Of a stretch of DNA of 64,000 nucleotides, positions 8,187 to 17,076 are shown piece by piece; positions within the stretch are counted from its first letter, which is position 1, and each line of letters starts with the position of its first letter. This DNA is from Lactobacillus huangpiensis (GTDB taxonomy: Bacteria > Bacillota > Bacilli > Lactobacillales > Lactobacillaceae). The position numbers were made by a program, and so were the translations under genes. The DNA lies in the NCBI RefSeq assembly GCF_019972815.1, contig NZ_BPPA01000013.1, positions 25,415 to 89,414 on the forward strand, in the 5' to 3' direction. The notes beneath the pieces are model-generated. The model was not told where the DNA came from, made no database searches, and saw only the letters and a list, made by a program, of their open reading frames with translations.

Positions 8187-8435
8187 ATGAATGAAGATCT
8201 TGAGAAAAAACTAATAAATCGGATAAATGAACTTTATCACAAAAAGGAATCTGTTGGACTGACAGAAGACGAGGAAATAGAACGAAAGAAATTACATCAG
8301 GAATTTATTAAGAACTTTAGAGCAGGCTTTAAACAAGATGTAGAGAATTTAGTGATAATTGATAAAAATGGCAAAGAAATTACTTCTGAAAAAGCGAAAA
8401 AAGCTCAAAGAAAAAAAGGTTTAAGAAAAGATTAA
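8187..8435 (+). CDS. ynzC: YnzC family protein (DUF896)
   Basis: 82 aa highly charged helical protein of the DUF896/YnzC family: the conserved core is INRINELYHKKESVGLTEDE followed by KKLHQEFIKNFRAGFKQDVENL. The ATG at 8187 is chosen over an in-frame GTG at 8178 because the AGAGGTG ribosome site contains that GTG. In Bacillus ynzC is in the SOS operon yneA-yneB-ynzC; here it directly faces lexA and no yneA or yneB is present. Molecular function is unknown. Confidence 0.88.
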   Translation: MNEDLEKKLINRINELYHKKESVGLTEDEEIERKKLHQEFIKNFRAGFKQDVENLVIIDKNGKEITSEKAKKAQRKKGLRKD

Positions 8436-8504
8436 CTTTGATCTTTAATTTTACTGTATTTTTAGGTAAGATATACCTATTGGACAAATTGAGGTGATTA
8501 TTTT

Positions 8505-8720
8505 ATGAACTTAGGATTAGCGATTTTTCTGATTGTTATAGCATTAATATTAGGACTTGTAGGAGGCTTTTATGGTGCCAGAGCATATATGAAAAAATAT
8601 TTTAAGGATAATCCGCCAATCAGTGAAGATATGATTGTTGCCATGATGTCTCAAATGGGCCAAAAGCCTTCAGCTAAGAAGGTAAACCAAGTGATGAACA
8701 TGATGAAGCACCAAAAATAA
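8505..8720 (+). CDS. yneF: UPF0154 membrane protein YneF
   Basis: 71 aa single-pass membrane protein of the UPF0154 family: N-terminal helix (about residues 3-24, [20 protein letters not shown]), then a cytoplasmic segment [29 protein letters not shown] that is diagnostic for the family. GAGGTG precedes the ATG. It follows ynzC by 69 bases and is closed by a terminator, so it may share the SOS-controlled transcript. Function unknown. Confidence 0.9.
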   Translation: MNLGLAIFLIVIALILGLVGGFYGARAYMKKYFKDNPPISEDMIVAMMSQMGQKPSAKKVNQVMNMMKHQK

Positions 8721-8745
8721 CAACTTACTAGATTGAAATAGTGTG

Positions 8746-8771
8746 GCGGAGAATAAACTCTCCGCTTTTTT
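8746..8771 (+). terminator. Terminator after yneF
   Basis: GCGGAGA and TCTCCGC pair over 7 bp around ATAAAC, followed by six T. Confidence 0.85.
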
Positions 8772-8791
8772 ACTGAATTTTTAGGTGAATA

Positions 8792-10558
8792 ATGGGTATA
8801 TTTTTTAAATTAGGTTGGTTTTTTAAAAAAGAAAAAAAGCGTTACCTAATTGGTATTACGTTTTTGGCACTTACTTCAGTTGTGAACTTGGTGCCACCGA
8901 GAATCTTAGGTCTAATGGCTGATCAATTAGATGAAGGACATATTAGTTGGCAAGAATATGGTCTTCTAATTTTGGCAATTGTTTTAGCAGCCCTGCTGCT
9001 ATATGGCTTCCGCTATTTTTGGCGTAGTCAGATTTGGGGTGGCGCAGCAGAACTGGAACTACAGTTAAGATCGAAATTATTCCGTCATTTCATGGCTATG
9101 GATCGCACTTTTTACCAGCGTCACAGAACAGGTGACTTGATGGCTCACGCTACAAATGATGTTTCGGCTGTTCAAGAAGTTGCGGGTGAAGGTGTCTTAA
9201 CACTCGTAGACTCACTCATAATGAGTGTATCTACCATGGTGGCCATGATTGCTTTTGTTGATTGGCGTTTAACACTTGTGGCTCTTTTGCCGTTACCATT
9301 TTTGGCTTGGGGAGCATGGAAATTAGGAGACAGGCTACATGATGCATTTGATAAGTCTCAGGCAGCTTTTTCCAGGTTAAACAATAAAACTCAGGAATCA
9401 GTTTCAGGTATTAAGGTTTTGAAAACATTTGGTCAGGGTAAAGAAGATACTGCTGCTTTTGACCAAATGATAGATGACACTATTAAAATCAATAAAAAAG
9501 TTTTTAAATGGGACTCTATGTTTGATCCTTTAGGCACATTGCTTATTGGTTTGACATATACAATAACTATTATTTACGGTGGGATGCTTGTTTTTAACAA
9601 AGCACTCACTATTGGCCAGTTAGTTTCATTTATTGCATACATTGGTAATATGGTCTGGCCTATGTTTGCCATCGGATATCTTTTTAATATTTTAGAGCGT
9701 GGAAGCGCAAGTTACGATCGTATTGAAAAGCTGCTGGAAGAAAAGTCTGAAATTACGGATAAATATGCTGACCAAAAATTATCTGCCAAAGATATAGCGG
9801 GCGATCTTATTTATCATGTTAAATATTTTGCATATCCAGATGAACCGAAAGTTCAAGTACTGAATAATATCGACTTTACGTTAAAAACAGGTCAAACTCT
9901 GGGTCTTGTGGGTAAAGTAGGAGCTGGTAAAACTACTATAATACAGCTTTTACTTAGGGAATTTGATAAGTATGATGGTCACATTACGTTAAATGGACAT
10001 GATATCAGAGAGATTCCGCTTAATGTTTTATTACGCCAAATATCATATGTACCTCAAGACAATTACCTATTTTCAACCAGTATCCAAAAGAATATCGCTT
10101 TTTCAAAAGCAGACAGTAATGAAAGTGCTATTGTTTCTGCAGCAAAGAAAAGTGATCTGCACAATGATATTTTACAGATGCCAGGTGGTTACAATACTTT
10201 GGTGGGTGAAAATGGCGTTTCACTTTCCGGAGGACAAAAACAACGTATGTCTATTGCCAGAGCGCTACTTAAACAAAGCCAAATCTTAGTTTTAGATGAT
10301 GCATTGTCAGCAGTAGATGCCAGGACTGAAATGGCTATTTTACGCTCTCTAAGAAAGGAACGTAAAGGAAAAACAACATTAATTGCTACGCATAGACTTA
10401 CATCGGTAATGAATGCTGATTTAATTTTAGTCCTAAAAAATGGTCGGATTGTTGAACGAGGAACTCATGACCAGTTGCTGAAGTTAAATGGTTGGTATGC
10501 TGATATGTGGCAAAGACAAGAATTAGAAGACAAGGTAGGTGACTCCAATGGACGATGA
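8792..10558 (+). CDS. Heterodimeric ABC exporter, subunit 1 (LmrC/YheI-like)
   Basis: Half-transporter with an N-terminal six-helix membrane domain and a C-terminal ATPase domain (588 aa), multidrug-exporter class. Walker A GKVGAGKTT is near residue 375, the signature LSGGQKQR near 477, and Walker B reads LVLDDALSAVD near 500. The residue after Walker B is Asp where the catalytic Glu is expected, as in LmrC/YheI-type subunits. The ATG has only a weak site (TTTTTAGGTG). The gene overlaps its partner by 11 bases, so both are made together. Substrate is not known. Confidence 0.9.
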   Translation: MGIFFKLGWFFKKEKKRYLIGITFLALTSVVNLVPPRILGLMADQLDEGHISWQEYGLLILAIVLAALLLYGFRYFWRSQIWGGAAELELQLRSKLFRHFMAMDRTFYQRHRTGDLMAHATNDVSAVQEVAGEGVLTLVDSLIMSVSTMVAMIAFVDWRLTLVALLPLPFLAWGAWKLGDRLHDAFDKSQAAFSRLNNKTQESVSGIKVLKTFGQGKEDTAAFDQMIDDTIKINKKVFKWDSMFDPLGTLLIGLTYTITIIYGGMLVFNKALTIGQLVSFIAYIGNMVWPMFAIGYLFNILERGSASYDRIEKLLEEKSEITDKYADQKLSAKDIAGDLIYHVKYFAYPDEPKVQVLNNIDFTLKTGQTLGLVGKVGAGKTTIIQLLLREFDKYDGHITLNGHDIREIPLNVLLRQISYVPQDNYLFSTSIQKNIAFSKADSNESAIVSAAKKSDLHNDILQMPGGYNTLVGENGVSLSGGQKQRMSIARALLKQSQILVLDDALSAVDARTEMAILRSLRKERKGKTTLIATHRLTSVMNADLILVLKNGRIVERGTHDQLLKLNGWYADMWQRQELEDKVGDSNGR

Positions 10559-12338
10559 AAACTCATTCCAATCAGTCTGGTCTCAAGAAATTCCTGTAAA
10601 AGAGCAACTTAGCATTTTTAAGCGCTTGCTGCGTTTTGTGATGCATTTTAAAAATGAAATGATCATTGCAGGTATTGGTGCTTTTTTAGTAAGTGTAATT
10701 AACGTTTTACTGCCATATGGTTTACAGTATTTTTTAGATAATTTTTTGAGTAAAGCTGATGTTACAACACAAATAATTTTATTCGCTGGTTTTCTTTACG
10801 CATTTGGTTCCATTGTCAAAGGAATTTTGCAGTTTACCTACGAGTACTTTTTTGCTTTAGGATCAGAAAAATCACTTGAAGGATTGCGTTCTGAACTTTA
10901 TAAAAAGTTGCATACATTAGGAATGCGATACTTTGATCAAACTCCAGCTGGTTCAATAGTCTCAAGAGTAACAAATGATACTATGACTTTGAGCAATTTT
11001 TTGACTGTATTATCAAGTGTAGTAATTTCATTTTTCTCAATTATTTCGGCTATGGTAGCGATGTTTTCTACCAATGTGGTGGCTGGATTTATAGTTCTTG
11101 CTTTTTTACCCTTACTTTTAGTGATTATTTGGCAATATTCTAAAAGAAGTTCGAAACTTTACCGTAGTTATCGCGAAAGATTAAGCCGCATCAATACTAA
11201 CTTAAATGAATCAATTGAAGGAGTTTCTTTAATCCAGCAATTTAAGCAGGAAAAGCGTATGACTAATCATTTTGAAAGTGAAAACTCTGCCTTAATGAAA
11301 ACACGTTTCGATATGATTAATCTTAATTCCTTTTTGTTGTCACCTTTAACTAGTTTGCTATATTCACTTGCATTAGCATTAACTTTAATGTACTTTGGAT
11401 TTCCGTTAAGGGAAACCTTTGTTCCAGCTGGTGTTGTTTATGCGTTTTCACAATATATTTCACAGTTTTTTAATCCAATTGCCAATATGATGGATCAAAT
11501 GACTTTTTTCCAAGATGGTATTGTAGCAGGCAAAAGAATTTTTCGGATTTTAGATAATACTGATTACGAACCACAACAAAAAGCTGAGGCAGGATTAACA
11601 ATTAATCAAGGAAAGATTGAGTTTAAGCACGTAAGTTTTTCATATGATGGTAAAAACGAAATTTTACATGATATTTCCTTCACAGTTAATCCCGGAGAAA
11701 CTTTAGGCATAGTTGGTCATACAGGTTCTGGTAAAAGCTCAATTATTAACGTGATGATGCGTTTTTATGAATTTTACAAAGGTGAAGTACTAATTGATGG
11801 TGTTGACATTAAAAAGTATCAAAAAGCAGAATTACGTAAAAAACTGGGATTGGTATTGCAAGAACCCTTCATGTTCTACGGAGATATTAATTCCAATATT
11901 CGACTTTATAACAAGGACATAACGGACGAGCAAATAAAAAAAGCTGCAGAAACCGTTCAGGCAGATGGCTTTATTGAGAATCTCCCTGGAAAGTACCATG
12001 CTAAAGTAGGTGAAGGCGGCAGCGAGTTTAGTCAAGGCCAAAGGCAATTGATTTCATTTGCAAGGACTTTAGTAACAGATCCAAAGATATTGGTTTTGGA
12101 TGAAGCAACTGCAAATGTTGATACTGAAACTGAAACGCTCATTCAACAAGGATTGAAGAGATTGCGCAAAGGCCGCACAACTTTGGCTATAGCGCACAGA
12201 CTTTCAACTATTGTTGATGCAGATCAAATTATTGTATTGAATGATGGTAGAATTGTGGAAAGAGGCAATCACGAGAAACTTCTTTCACAAAAAGGTTATT
12301 ATTATAATTTGTATACCTTACAGAATAGCCAAAAGTGA
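10548..12338 (+). CDS. Heterodimeric ABC exporter, subunit 2 (LmrD/YheH-like)
   Basis: Partner half-transporter of 596 aa. The ATG at 10548 fits AAGGTAGGTG upstream better than a GTG at 10539. Walker A GHTGSGKSS is near residue 388, Walker B LVLDEATANVD near 514 keeps the catalytic Glu, but the signature is FSQGQ instead of LSGGQ. Together with the Asp in subunit 1, this means one of the two composite ATP sites is degenerate and the other canonical, the known arrangement of LmrCD and BmrCD. The unit ends at a strong terminator. Confidence 0.9.
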   Translation: MDDENSFQSVWSQEIPVKEQLSIFKRLLRFVMHFKNEMIIAGIGAFLVSVINVLLPYGLQYFLDNFLSKADVTTQIILFAGFLYAFGSIVKGILQFTYEYFFALGSEKSLEGLRSELYKKLHTLGMRYFDQTPAGSIVSRVTNDTMTLSNFLTVLSSVVISFFSIISAMVAMFSTNVVAGFIVLAFLPLLLVIIWQYSKRSSKLYRSYRERLSRINTNLNESIEGVSLIQQFKQEKRMTNHFESENSALMKTRFDMINLNSFLLSPLTSLLYSLALALTLMYFGFPLRETFVPAGVVYAFSQYISQFFNPIANMMDQMTFFQDGIVAGKRIFRILDNTDYEPQQKAEAGLTINQGKIEFKHVSFSYDGKNEILHDISFTVNPGETLGIVGHTGSGKSSIINVMMRFYEFYKGEVLIDGVDIKKYQKAELRKKLGLVLQEPFMFYGDINSNIRLYNKDITDEQIKKAAETVQADGFIENLPGKYHAKVGEGGSEFSQGQRQLISFARTLVTDPKILVLDEATANVDTETETLIQQGLKRLRKGRTTLAIAHRLSTIVDADQIIVLNDGRIVERGNHEKLLSQKGYYYNLYTLQNSQK

Positions 12339-12340
12339 AA

Positions 12341-12374
12341 AAAAGCACAAAGCTAAAAACTTTGTGCTTTTTTA
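12341..12374 (+). terminator. Terminator of the ABC exporter operon
   Basis: AAAAGCACAAAG pairs with CTTTGTGCTTTT over 12 bp around CTAAAAA, followed by more T. Confidence 0.9.
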
Positions 12375-12383
12375 TATTTGGTA

Positions 12384-12412
12384 TTGACAGCGTTTACATT
12401 AAAGAGTAAATT
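12384..12412 (+). promoter_or_regulatory. GlcD-type oxidase promoter with a perfect cre site
   Basis: TTGACA (12384-12389), 17-base spacer, TAAATT (12407-12412). The 16 bases 12384-12399, TTGACAGCGTTTACAT, satisfy every position of the CcpA cre consensus WTGNNARCGNWWWCAW. The operator covers the -35 box, so CcpA binding should repress the gene when preferred sugar is present. Confidence 0.8.
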
Positions 12413-12462
12413 TATCATGTTAGCAGTAGCTAAATTATGATTTTAGTAAGAAGGGAATTATA

Positions 12463-13863
12463 ATGGAATATCATAAAATTAATCAAACTGACTTGGATAA
12501 CCTAAGCAAGTTCATTTCAGATCCAGAAAGGTTTATTACTAAACCAACTAAGCACTGGGATCATGACCAATTTGGCACAGTCAAAGCTATGCCTGATTTG
12601 GTAATTCAACCAACAAGCAATGAAGAGGTAATGAATGTTGTTAAATATGCAAGTGATCATTCAATACCTTTGGTTCCAAGAGGAAATTCAACTGGCTTAA
12701 TGGGAGCTAACCTTGCTGTTGATGGCGGGATTTCACTGGACATGATCAAAATGAACAAGGTTTTGGAATATGATCCAGAAAGTTTGACCATGACTGTTCA
12801 AGCTGGATTGAGATTGAAAGACTTGGACGAATATCTGGCTGATAAGCCTTTCATGTATATGCCTGCTCCAGCCATGCACTGGGCAACTATTGGTGGTAAT
12901 GTTTCCACCAATGCAGGTGGACTTAAAGCTATTAAATATGGCGTTACCAGAGAGCACATTCGTGAGATCAAAGTTGTATTAACTAATGGTAAATTATATA
13001 AATTTGGTTCAAAGGCAGTTAAATCATCTTCAGGCTATTCACTAAAAGATTTAATTATTGGATCAGAAGGAACTTTGGGTGTTGTAACTGAAGTTACAAT
13101 TCGTTTATACCCAAGACCTCACAAATCTATCAATGCTATTATTCCATTTCCAACTTTGAATGACGCCATTAGATCAGTTCCAGCTATTCTGAAATCTGGA
13201 GTTGTACCAACTACTGTTGAGTTTATGGGACGTAAGGTTGTTAAACTCTGGGAAACTTATGCTAAAGACGAATTTCCGATTAAGCATGGTGACGGTTTTA
13301 TTATCATTGGAATTGATGCCTTTACAGAAGATGAGTGGAAAGCAGAGCTTAATGAAACTTTAGAAGTTGTTAAACCTTTTAAAGCCGAAAAAGCTATCGT
13401 TTTGAGTGCTGATTCTGATGAAGCCAAGAAGATCTGGAAATGTCGTGAAGAGTTATTGCTGGCCATTCAAAACTCTACTCCAAAGATGGATGAAATTGAT
13501 GTTTGTGTTCCAATCAACCACATTCCTGTAGTTTTAGACCGAATTGAAGAGCTAGAGAAGGAATTGAACATTAGAATTCCAAACTTTGGTCATGCTGGAG
13601 ACGGCAACCTGCATATTTACCTTTGCTCAGATGATATGACTGATGAAGAATATGCAAAAACAAGTGATAAAGTAATTTCTGAATTATACAAGACTGCTAA
13701 ATCACTTGATGGAAATATGTCTGGTGAACATGGTATTGGTTACGCTAGAGCAAATTACTATGAAGACTTTTATGGTAAAGAATATACTGACTTACTACGC
13801 AAGGTTAAAAAGTTATTCGATCCTAATTATATTGTTAACCCAGGGAAGATTTTTGAACCTTAA
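12463..13863 (+). CDS. FAD-linked 2-hydroxyacid oxidase/dehydrogenase (GlcD-like)
   Basis: Flavoenzyme oxidising a 2-hydroxy acid such as D-lactate or glycolate. The 466 aa have an N-terminal FAD_binding_4 domain (RGNSTGLMGANLAVDGGISLD, ATIGGNVSTNAGGLKAIKYG, IGSEGTLGVVTEVT) and a C-terminal FAD-oxidase_C domain with FGHAGDGNLH and GEHGIGYAR. AAGGGAA precedes the ATG. Glycolate oxidase subunits GlcE and GlcF are absent, so it likely acts alone. The cre site at its promoter suggests use of fermentation acids once sugar is gone. Whether D-lactate or another hydroxy acid is the substrate is not decided. Confidence 0.88.
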   Translation: MEYHKINQTDLDNLSKFISDPERFITKPTKHWDHDQFGTVKAMPDLVIQPTSNEEVMNVVKYASDHSIPLVPRGNSTGLMGANLAVDGGISLDMIKMNKVLEYDPESLTMTVQAGLRLKDLDEYLADKPFMYMPAPAMHWATIGGNVSTNAGGLKAIKYGVTREHIREIKVVLTNGKLYKFGSKAVKSSSGYSLKDLIIGSEGTLGVVTEVTIRLYPRPHKSINAIIPFPTLNDAIRSVPAILKSGVVPTTVEFMGRKVVKLWETYAKDEFPIKHGDGFIIIGIDAFTEDEWKAELNETLEVVKPFKAEKAIVLSADSDEAKKIWKCREELLLAIQNSTPKMDEIDVCVPINHIPVVLDRIEELEKELNIRIPNFGHAGDGNLHIYLCSDDMTDEEYAKTSDKVISELYKTAKSLDGNMSGEHGIGYARANYYEDFYGKEYTDLLRKVKKLFDPNYIVNPGKIFEP

Positions 13864-13904
13864 TTCGTATCCTAATTCATAGTGTATATGTGCGTTTAAT
13901 AACA

Positions 13905-13939
13905 AAAAAAGCTGACAAAGTATATTTGTCAGCTTTTTT
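13905..13939. terminator. Bidirectional terminator between the oxidase and cfa
   Basis: AAAAAAGCTGACAAA and TTTGTCAGCTTTTTT pair around GTATA; A and T runs on both sides let it serve both converging genes. Confidence 0.85.
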
Positions 13940-13960
13940 GTGTAGATTAAATTATTAATA

Positions 13961-15136
13961 CTACTTATTTAACATGTACCTTCTAGTCATTGGTAAGTTT
14001 TTACCTGAAGGTCCTTTAGTAATGAGATATTGTACAACATCTATGTTGCCAGATTCAAAAGAAGCAGCGCAAGCTTGCAGGTATAAATCCCACATTCGAG
14101 TAAAACGCTCACCCATATTCTTTTGAATTTGATCCCGTTTAGCATTAAAATTTTTATCCCAAATTTCCAATGTTCTTTGGTAATGTCTTCTAAGCATTTC
14201 CAAATCCGTAATTTGCATGTTGTTTTCGACAATATGACTGATATTTTCACTTAATCCTGGTACATAACCACCTGGGAAAATGTACTTGTTAATCCAAGCG
14301 TTCTTGGCACCGCCTTGTTGACGTGTGATGCCATGAATGAGAGCTACGCCATCTTTCTTTAAATATTTTGAAACATCGGCAAAGTATTGACCTAAATTTT
14401 CTTTACCGACGTGTTCAAACATTCCTACAGAGGTAATGTAATCCCATTGTTCATTTCCCAACTCGCGGTAGTCTTCTAACTTAACTTCTGCAATATCCTG
14501 CAAGTTTTGGTCGTATATTTTCTTTTGCACAAGTTTATACTGCTCTTCACTCAGAGTTACACCAGTTACTTTTAAGCCGTATTCTTTGGCAGCAACCAGC
14601 ATAAGAGTGCCCCAGCCACATCCAATATCAAGTAATGTCTTTCCTTTTTCAGGATGTAATTTATTTAAAATATGATGGATTTTATTCAATTGTGCTGTTT
14701 CAAGGTCATCATTTTCATTTTCAAAATACGCACACGAATATGTTAAAGTAGGGTCAAGCCATAATTTATAAAAGTCGTTACCGATATCATAGTGACTTTG
14801 AACATCTTTTTCACTTTGTGCTTCAGTGTGTTTTTCTTTTGGTAAAAATTTACGAAATTTACTGGACCGCATGAAACTTCCGGCACTTTCATAAGCTCCG
14901 CAAATTAGTTTTTGCAAACTGCCCTTGATTTCGATTCTTTTATCCATATATGCTTCGCCTAAAGCAAGAGAAGCATTTTTTGAAATAGCACTAGTCGGAA
15001 TTTTCTCGTTAAAAATTATCTCTATATTTGGAGTACCGTTTCCGTAAACTTCACTTTTGCCATCCCAGTATGTTACTTTGACAGGGAAAGGAAAGGACTT
15101 GCTTAACATAGCTCTATAAAAACTTTTTTCTAACAA
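13961..15136 (-). CDS. cfa: Cyclopropane-fatty-acyl-phospholipid synthase
   Basis: Adds a methylene group from S-adenosylmethionine across double bonds of unsaturated membrane phospholipid chains, giving acid and solvent tolerance. The 391 aa show the N-terminal lipid-binding part, then [20 protein letters not shown], the SAM motif [11 protein letters not shown], and [10 protein letters not shown], all typical of Cfa. The TTG start at 15136 is favoured by GGAGGA 9-10 bases upstream; an ATG nine codons in lacks one. It lies on the same strand as the acyltransferase upstream, 80 bases apart. Confidence 0.95.
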   Translation of the reverse strand: MLEKSFYRAMLSKSFPFPVKVTYWDGKSEVYGNGTPNIEIIFNEKIPTSAISKNASLALGEAYMDKRIEIKGSLQKLICGAYESAGSFMRSSKFRKFLPKEKHTEAQSEKDVQSHYDIGNDFYKLWLDPTLTYSCAYFENENDDLETAQLNKIHHILNKLHPEKGKTLLDIGCGWGTLMLVAAKEYGLKVTGVTLSEEQYKLVQKKIYDQNLQDIAEVKLEDYRELGNEQWDYITSVGMFEHVGKENLGQYFADVSKYLKKDGVALIHGITRQQGGAKNAWINKYIFPGGYVPGLSENISHIVENNMQITDLEMLRRHYQRTLEIWDKNFNAKRDQIQKNMGERFTRMWDLYLQACAASFESGNIDVVQYLITKGPSGKNLPMTRRYMLNK

Positions 15137-15215
15137 TTTTGAAATCCTCCATCTAACTTTTTTACATTTTTATTTTAACACTTGTTCATTGAGCTAATGT
15201 TTAAAGAGTAATTTT

Positions 15216-15830
15216 TTATTTAGGTTGATAATGAAAATTGGGGTTTTGTTCGTAGTCAACTTTATCCCAGGCTTTTTTAAGCTTATTGTCTAACATAGCT
15301 TCGTTTTCGTGAGTGAGTTTTATTTTACGGTCAATCATAAACGGTTCCCCGAAACAAACTTCTAAGGGTTGGCGTTTTAATAAACCAGTGAAAGTTAGTG
15401 GACCCTGATAGACTACTGGTACTATAGGCTTGTTTGATAATTTAGCAATGGCAATTGTGCCGCCTTTCATTTCGGATGAGTGCCTTGTACCTGAGGGAAA
15501 AATAATTAAAGAATAATTACCTTTTCTCAATCCATTAATGGGAGTTTTTAAAGCTGAAGGTCCAGGATGTTTACGGTCTACTGGAAAAGCATGTGCGTGT
15601 TTTAAAATGAACCGTAATATCGGGTTTTTAAACAATTCTATTTTAGCCATAAACATGAATTCTTTTGGACTTGCAGCTAAGGCGAATAAAATTGGTTCCC
15701 ACCATGTTCTATGTGGTGCTGCTAGTATATAGTTCCCTTTGGGAATTCTTTCCTTATGATTAACGTGTAAATGTCCATTTAATAGCCAAACTATAAAGCG
15801 AGCTACCGGACGAATAAAATGATAAAACAT
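15216..15830 (-). CDS. 1-acyl-glycerol-3-phosphate acyltransferase family protein (PlsC-like)
   Basis: Transfers an acyl chain to lysophosphatidic acid in phospholipid synthesis. The 204 aa have the acyltransferase blocks of the PlsC family, but with changes: the HX4D motif reads HRTWWE (Glu in place of Asp) and the usual EGTR block reads FPSGTRHS. The ATG at 15830 has GGAGGA directly upstream, so the longer open frame to 15917 is not used. One short hydrophobic segment is near the N-terminus. It sits before cfa in the same direction, so both act on membrane lipids. Confidence 0.88.
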   Translation of the reverse strand: MFYHFIRPVARFIVWLLNGHLHVNHKERIPKGNYILAAPHRTWWEPILFALAASPKEFMFMAKIELFKNPILRFILKHAHAFPVDRKHPGPSALKTPINGLRKGNYSLIIFPSGTRHSSEMKGGTIAIAKLSNKPIVPVVYQGPLTFTGLLKRQPLEVCFGEPFMIDRKIKLTHENEAMLDNKLKKAWDKVDYEQNPNFHYQPK

Positions 15831-15888
15831 AATTTCCTCCAATTGATGTAAAATATTATAACAAAGCTGCGAGAGAGGACAAATTTTT

Positions 15889-16920
15889 ATGGAAAAATTA
15901 TTGAAAAATGAACGCATTGATTATATGTACAGTGATGATTTAAAAATAATCCAAAACAAATCATCTTTCAGCTTTTCATTAGATACTCTGCTTTTAGCAG
16001 CAACTGCAAAAGATTCAATTAAAGATAATTCCAAAGTGGCTGATTTATGCGCTGGCAATTGTGCAGCAACAATGTATATGGCTTATTTTAACCGTGCTAA
16101 ATATGATGCGGTTGAAATACAAGAAGAAGTGGCATCACAAGCTGAACGTTCTATTGCGCTAAACAATATGGAAAATCGTATTCGGGTTTTTCAAAAAAAT
16201 GTTAAAGATGCTCCAGTTTTTTTGAGAAAAGATTCGTATGATGTAATTGTCGTGAATCCACCTTACTTTAAAGTTGCACAAAACCATAAAGTAAACCCCG
16301 ATCCTGCAAAAGCTATTGCCAGGCACGAAATATTAATTAATTTAGAAAAAATAATTTCTGTAGCCAGCGACTTGCTTAAAATGAAAGGCAAATTTTTTAT
16401 GGTTCATCGACCAGAGCGTTTAAATGAGATTGCATATTTTTGTCTTAAACATGATTTGAGTATTAAGCTTGTACAGCCATATGTTTCTCATCGAGGAGAA
16501 AACTGCAATTTAATAATTATTGAAGCAGTTAAGCATACCGGTAGCGATGGTCTGGTATTAAGGGATGCCATTGAGGTACATGATAAAAACGGTAATTATC
16601 TTCCTCCGATTCAGCGTATAATCAGAGAAACGGAATCGGATAGAGAAAAAAGGCAAAAGAGTAGGAGATATTATTTTTATGTACTCTTATGCAAAGATAA
16701 TAGCTTCTATGGTGGCTTTACTGATGATTTATCCAAGCGACTAAAAGCACATAATAGTGGCAAAGGTGCCAAGTATACAAAGTCCCGCAGACCAGTCAAA
16801 CTGCTTTACCACGAAGAGTTTAAAGATAAGAAGCTGGCGCTTAAAAGGGAATATTGGTTTAAGCACCATAACAGATTATGGAAGGAAAGATTTTTAAGAG
16901 AACATAAAGTTAACTTTTAA
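15889..16920 (+). CDS. Fused tRNA1(Val) A37 N6-methyltransferase-like (YabB) and GIY-YIG (YazA) protein
   Basis: Two-domain protein of 343 aa. Residues 1 to about 250 are a Rossmann methyltransferase with SAM motif [11 protein letters not shown] (50-60) and the N6-adenine signature NPPY (123-126), like YabB/TrmN6. Residues about 261-340 are a GIY-YIG domain ([40 protein letters not shown], then a conserved Glu near 321). In Bacillus these are adjacent genes yabB and yazA; here they form one frame. AGAGAGG precedes the ATG. The methylated target (tRNA) and the nuclease substrate are inferred from the families. Confidence 0.85.
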   Translation: MEKLLKNERIDYMYSDDLKIIQNKSSFSFSLDTLLLAATAKDSIKDNSKVADLCAGNCAATMYMAYFNRAKYDAVEIQEEVASQAERSIALNNMENRIRVFQKNVKDAPVFLRKDSYDVIVVNPPYFKVAQNHKVNPDPAKAIARHEILINLEKIISVASDLLKMKGKFFMVHRPERLNEIAYFCLKHDLSIKLVQPYVSHRGENCNLIIIEAVKHTGSDGLVLRDAIEVHDKNGNYLPPIQRIIRETESDREKRQKSRRYYFYVLLCKDNSFYGGFTDDLSKRLKAHNSGKGAKYTKSRRPVKLLYHEEFKDKKLALKREYWFKHHNRLWKERFLREHKVNF

Positions 16921-16922
16921 CC

Positions 16923-16951
16923 TTGCATCTTAAACAATAATCTAGTATTAT
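16923..16951 (+). promoter_or_regulatory. rpsB promoter
   Basis: TTGCAT (16923-16928), 17-base spacer, TATTAT (16946-16951). Confidence 0.6.
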
Positions 16952-16987
16952 TTTAACGTATGCCTTTATGCATATGTATAAAAAACA

Positions 16988-17047
16988 TCAAGAGCAATCA
17001 GTATTTCGGTGCCATACAAATGGTGAAATACTGAAATGACCGCTTGA
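16988..17047 (+). promoter_or_regulatory. Structured rpsB leader RNA
   Basis: Nested pairings: TCAAG (16988-16992) with CTTGA (17043-17047), TCAGTATTTC (16998-17007) with GAAATACTGA (17025-17034), and GCCAT (17011-17015) with ATGGT (17020-17024) around ACAA. The 3-base bulge GGT on one side only gives a kinked stem. It stands between promoter and ribosome site, with no T run, so translational control by S2 is the most likely role; this is inference. Confidence 0.6.
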
Positions 17048-17076
17048 GAGGATTAAAACCATAGGAGGAAGTTAAT

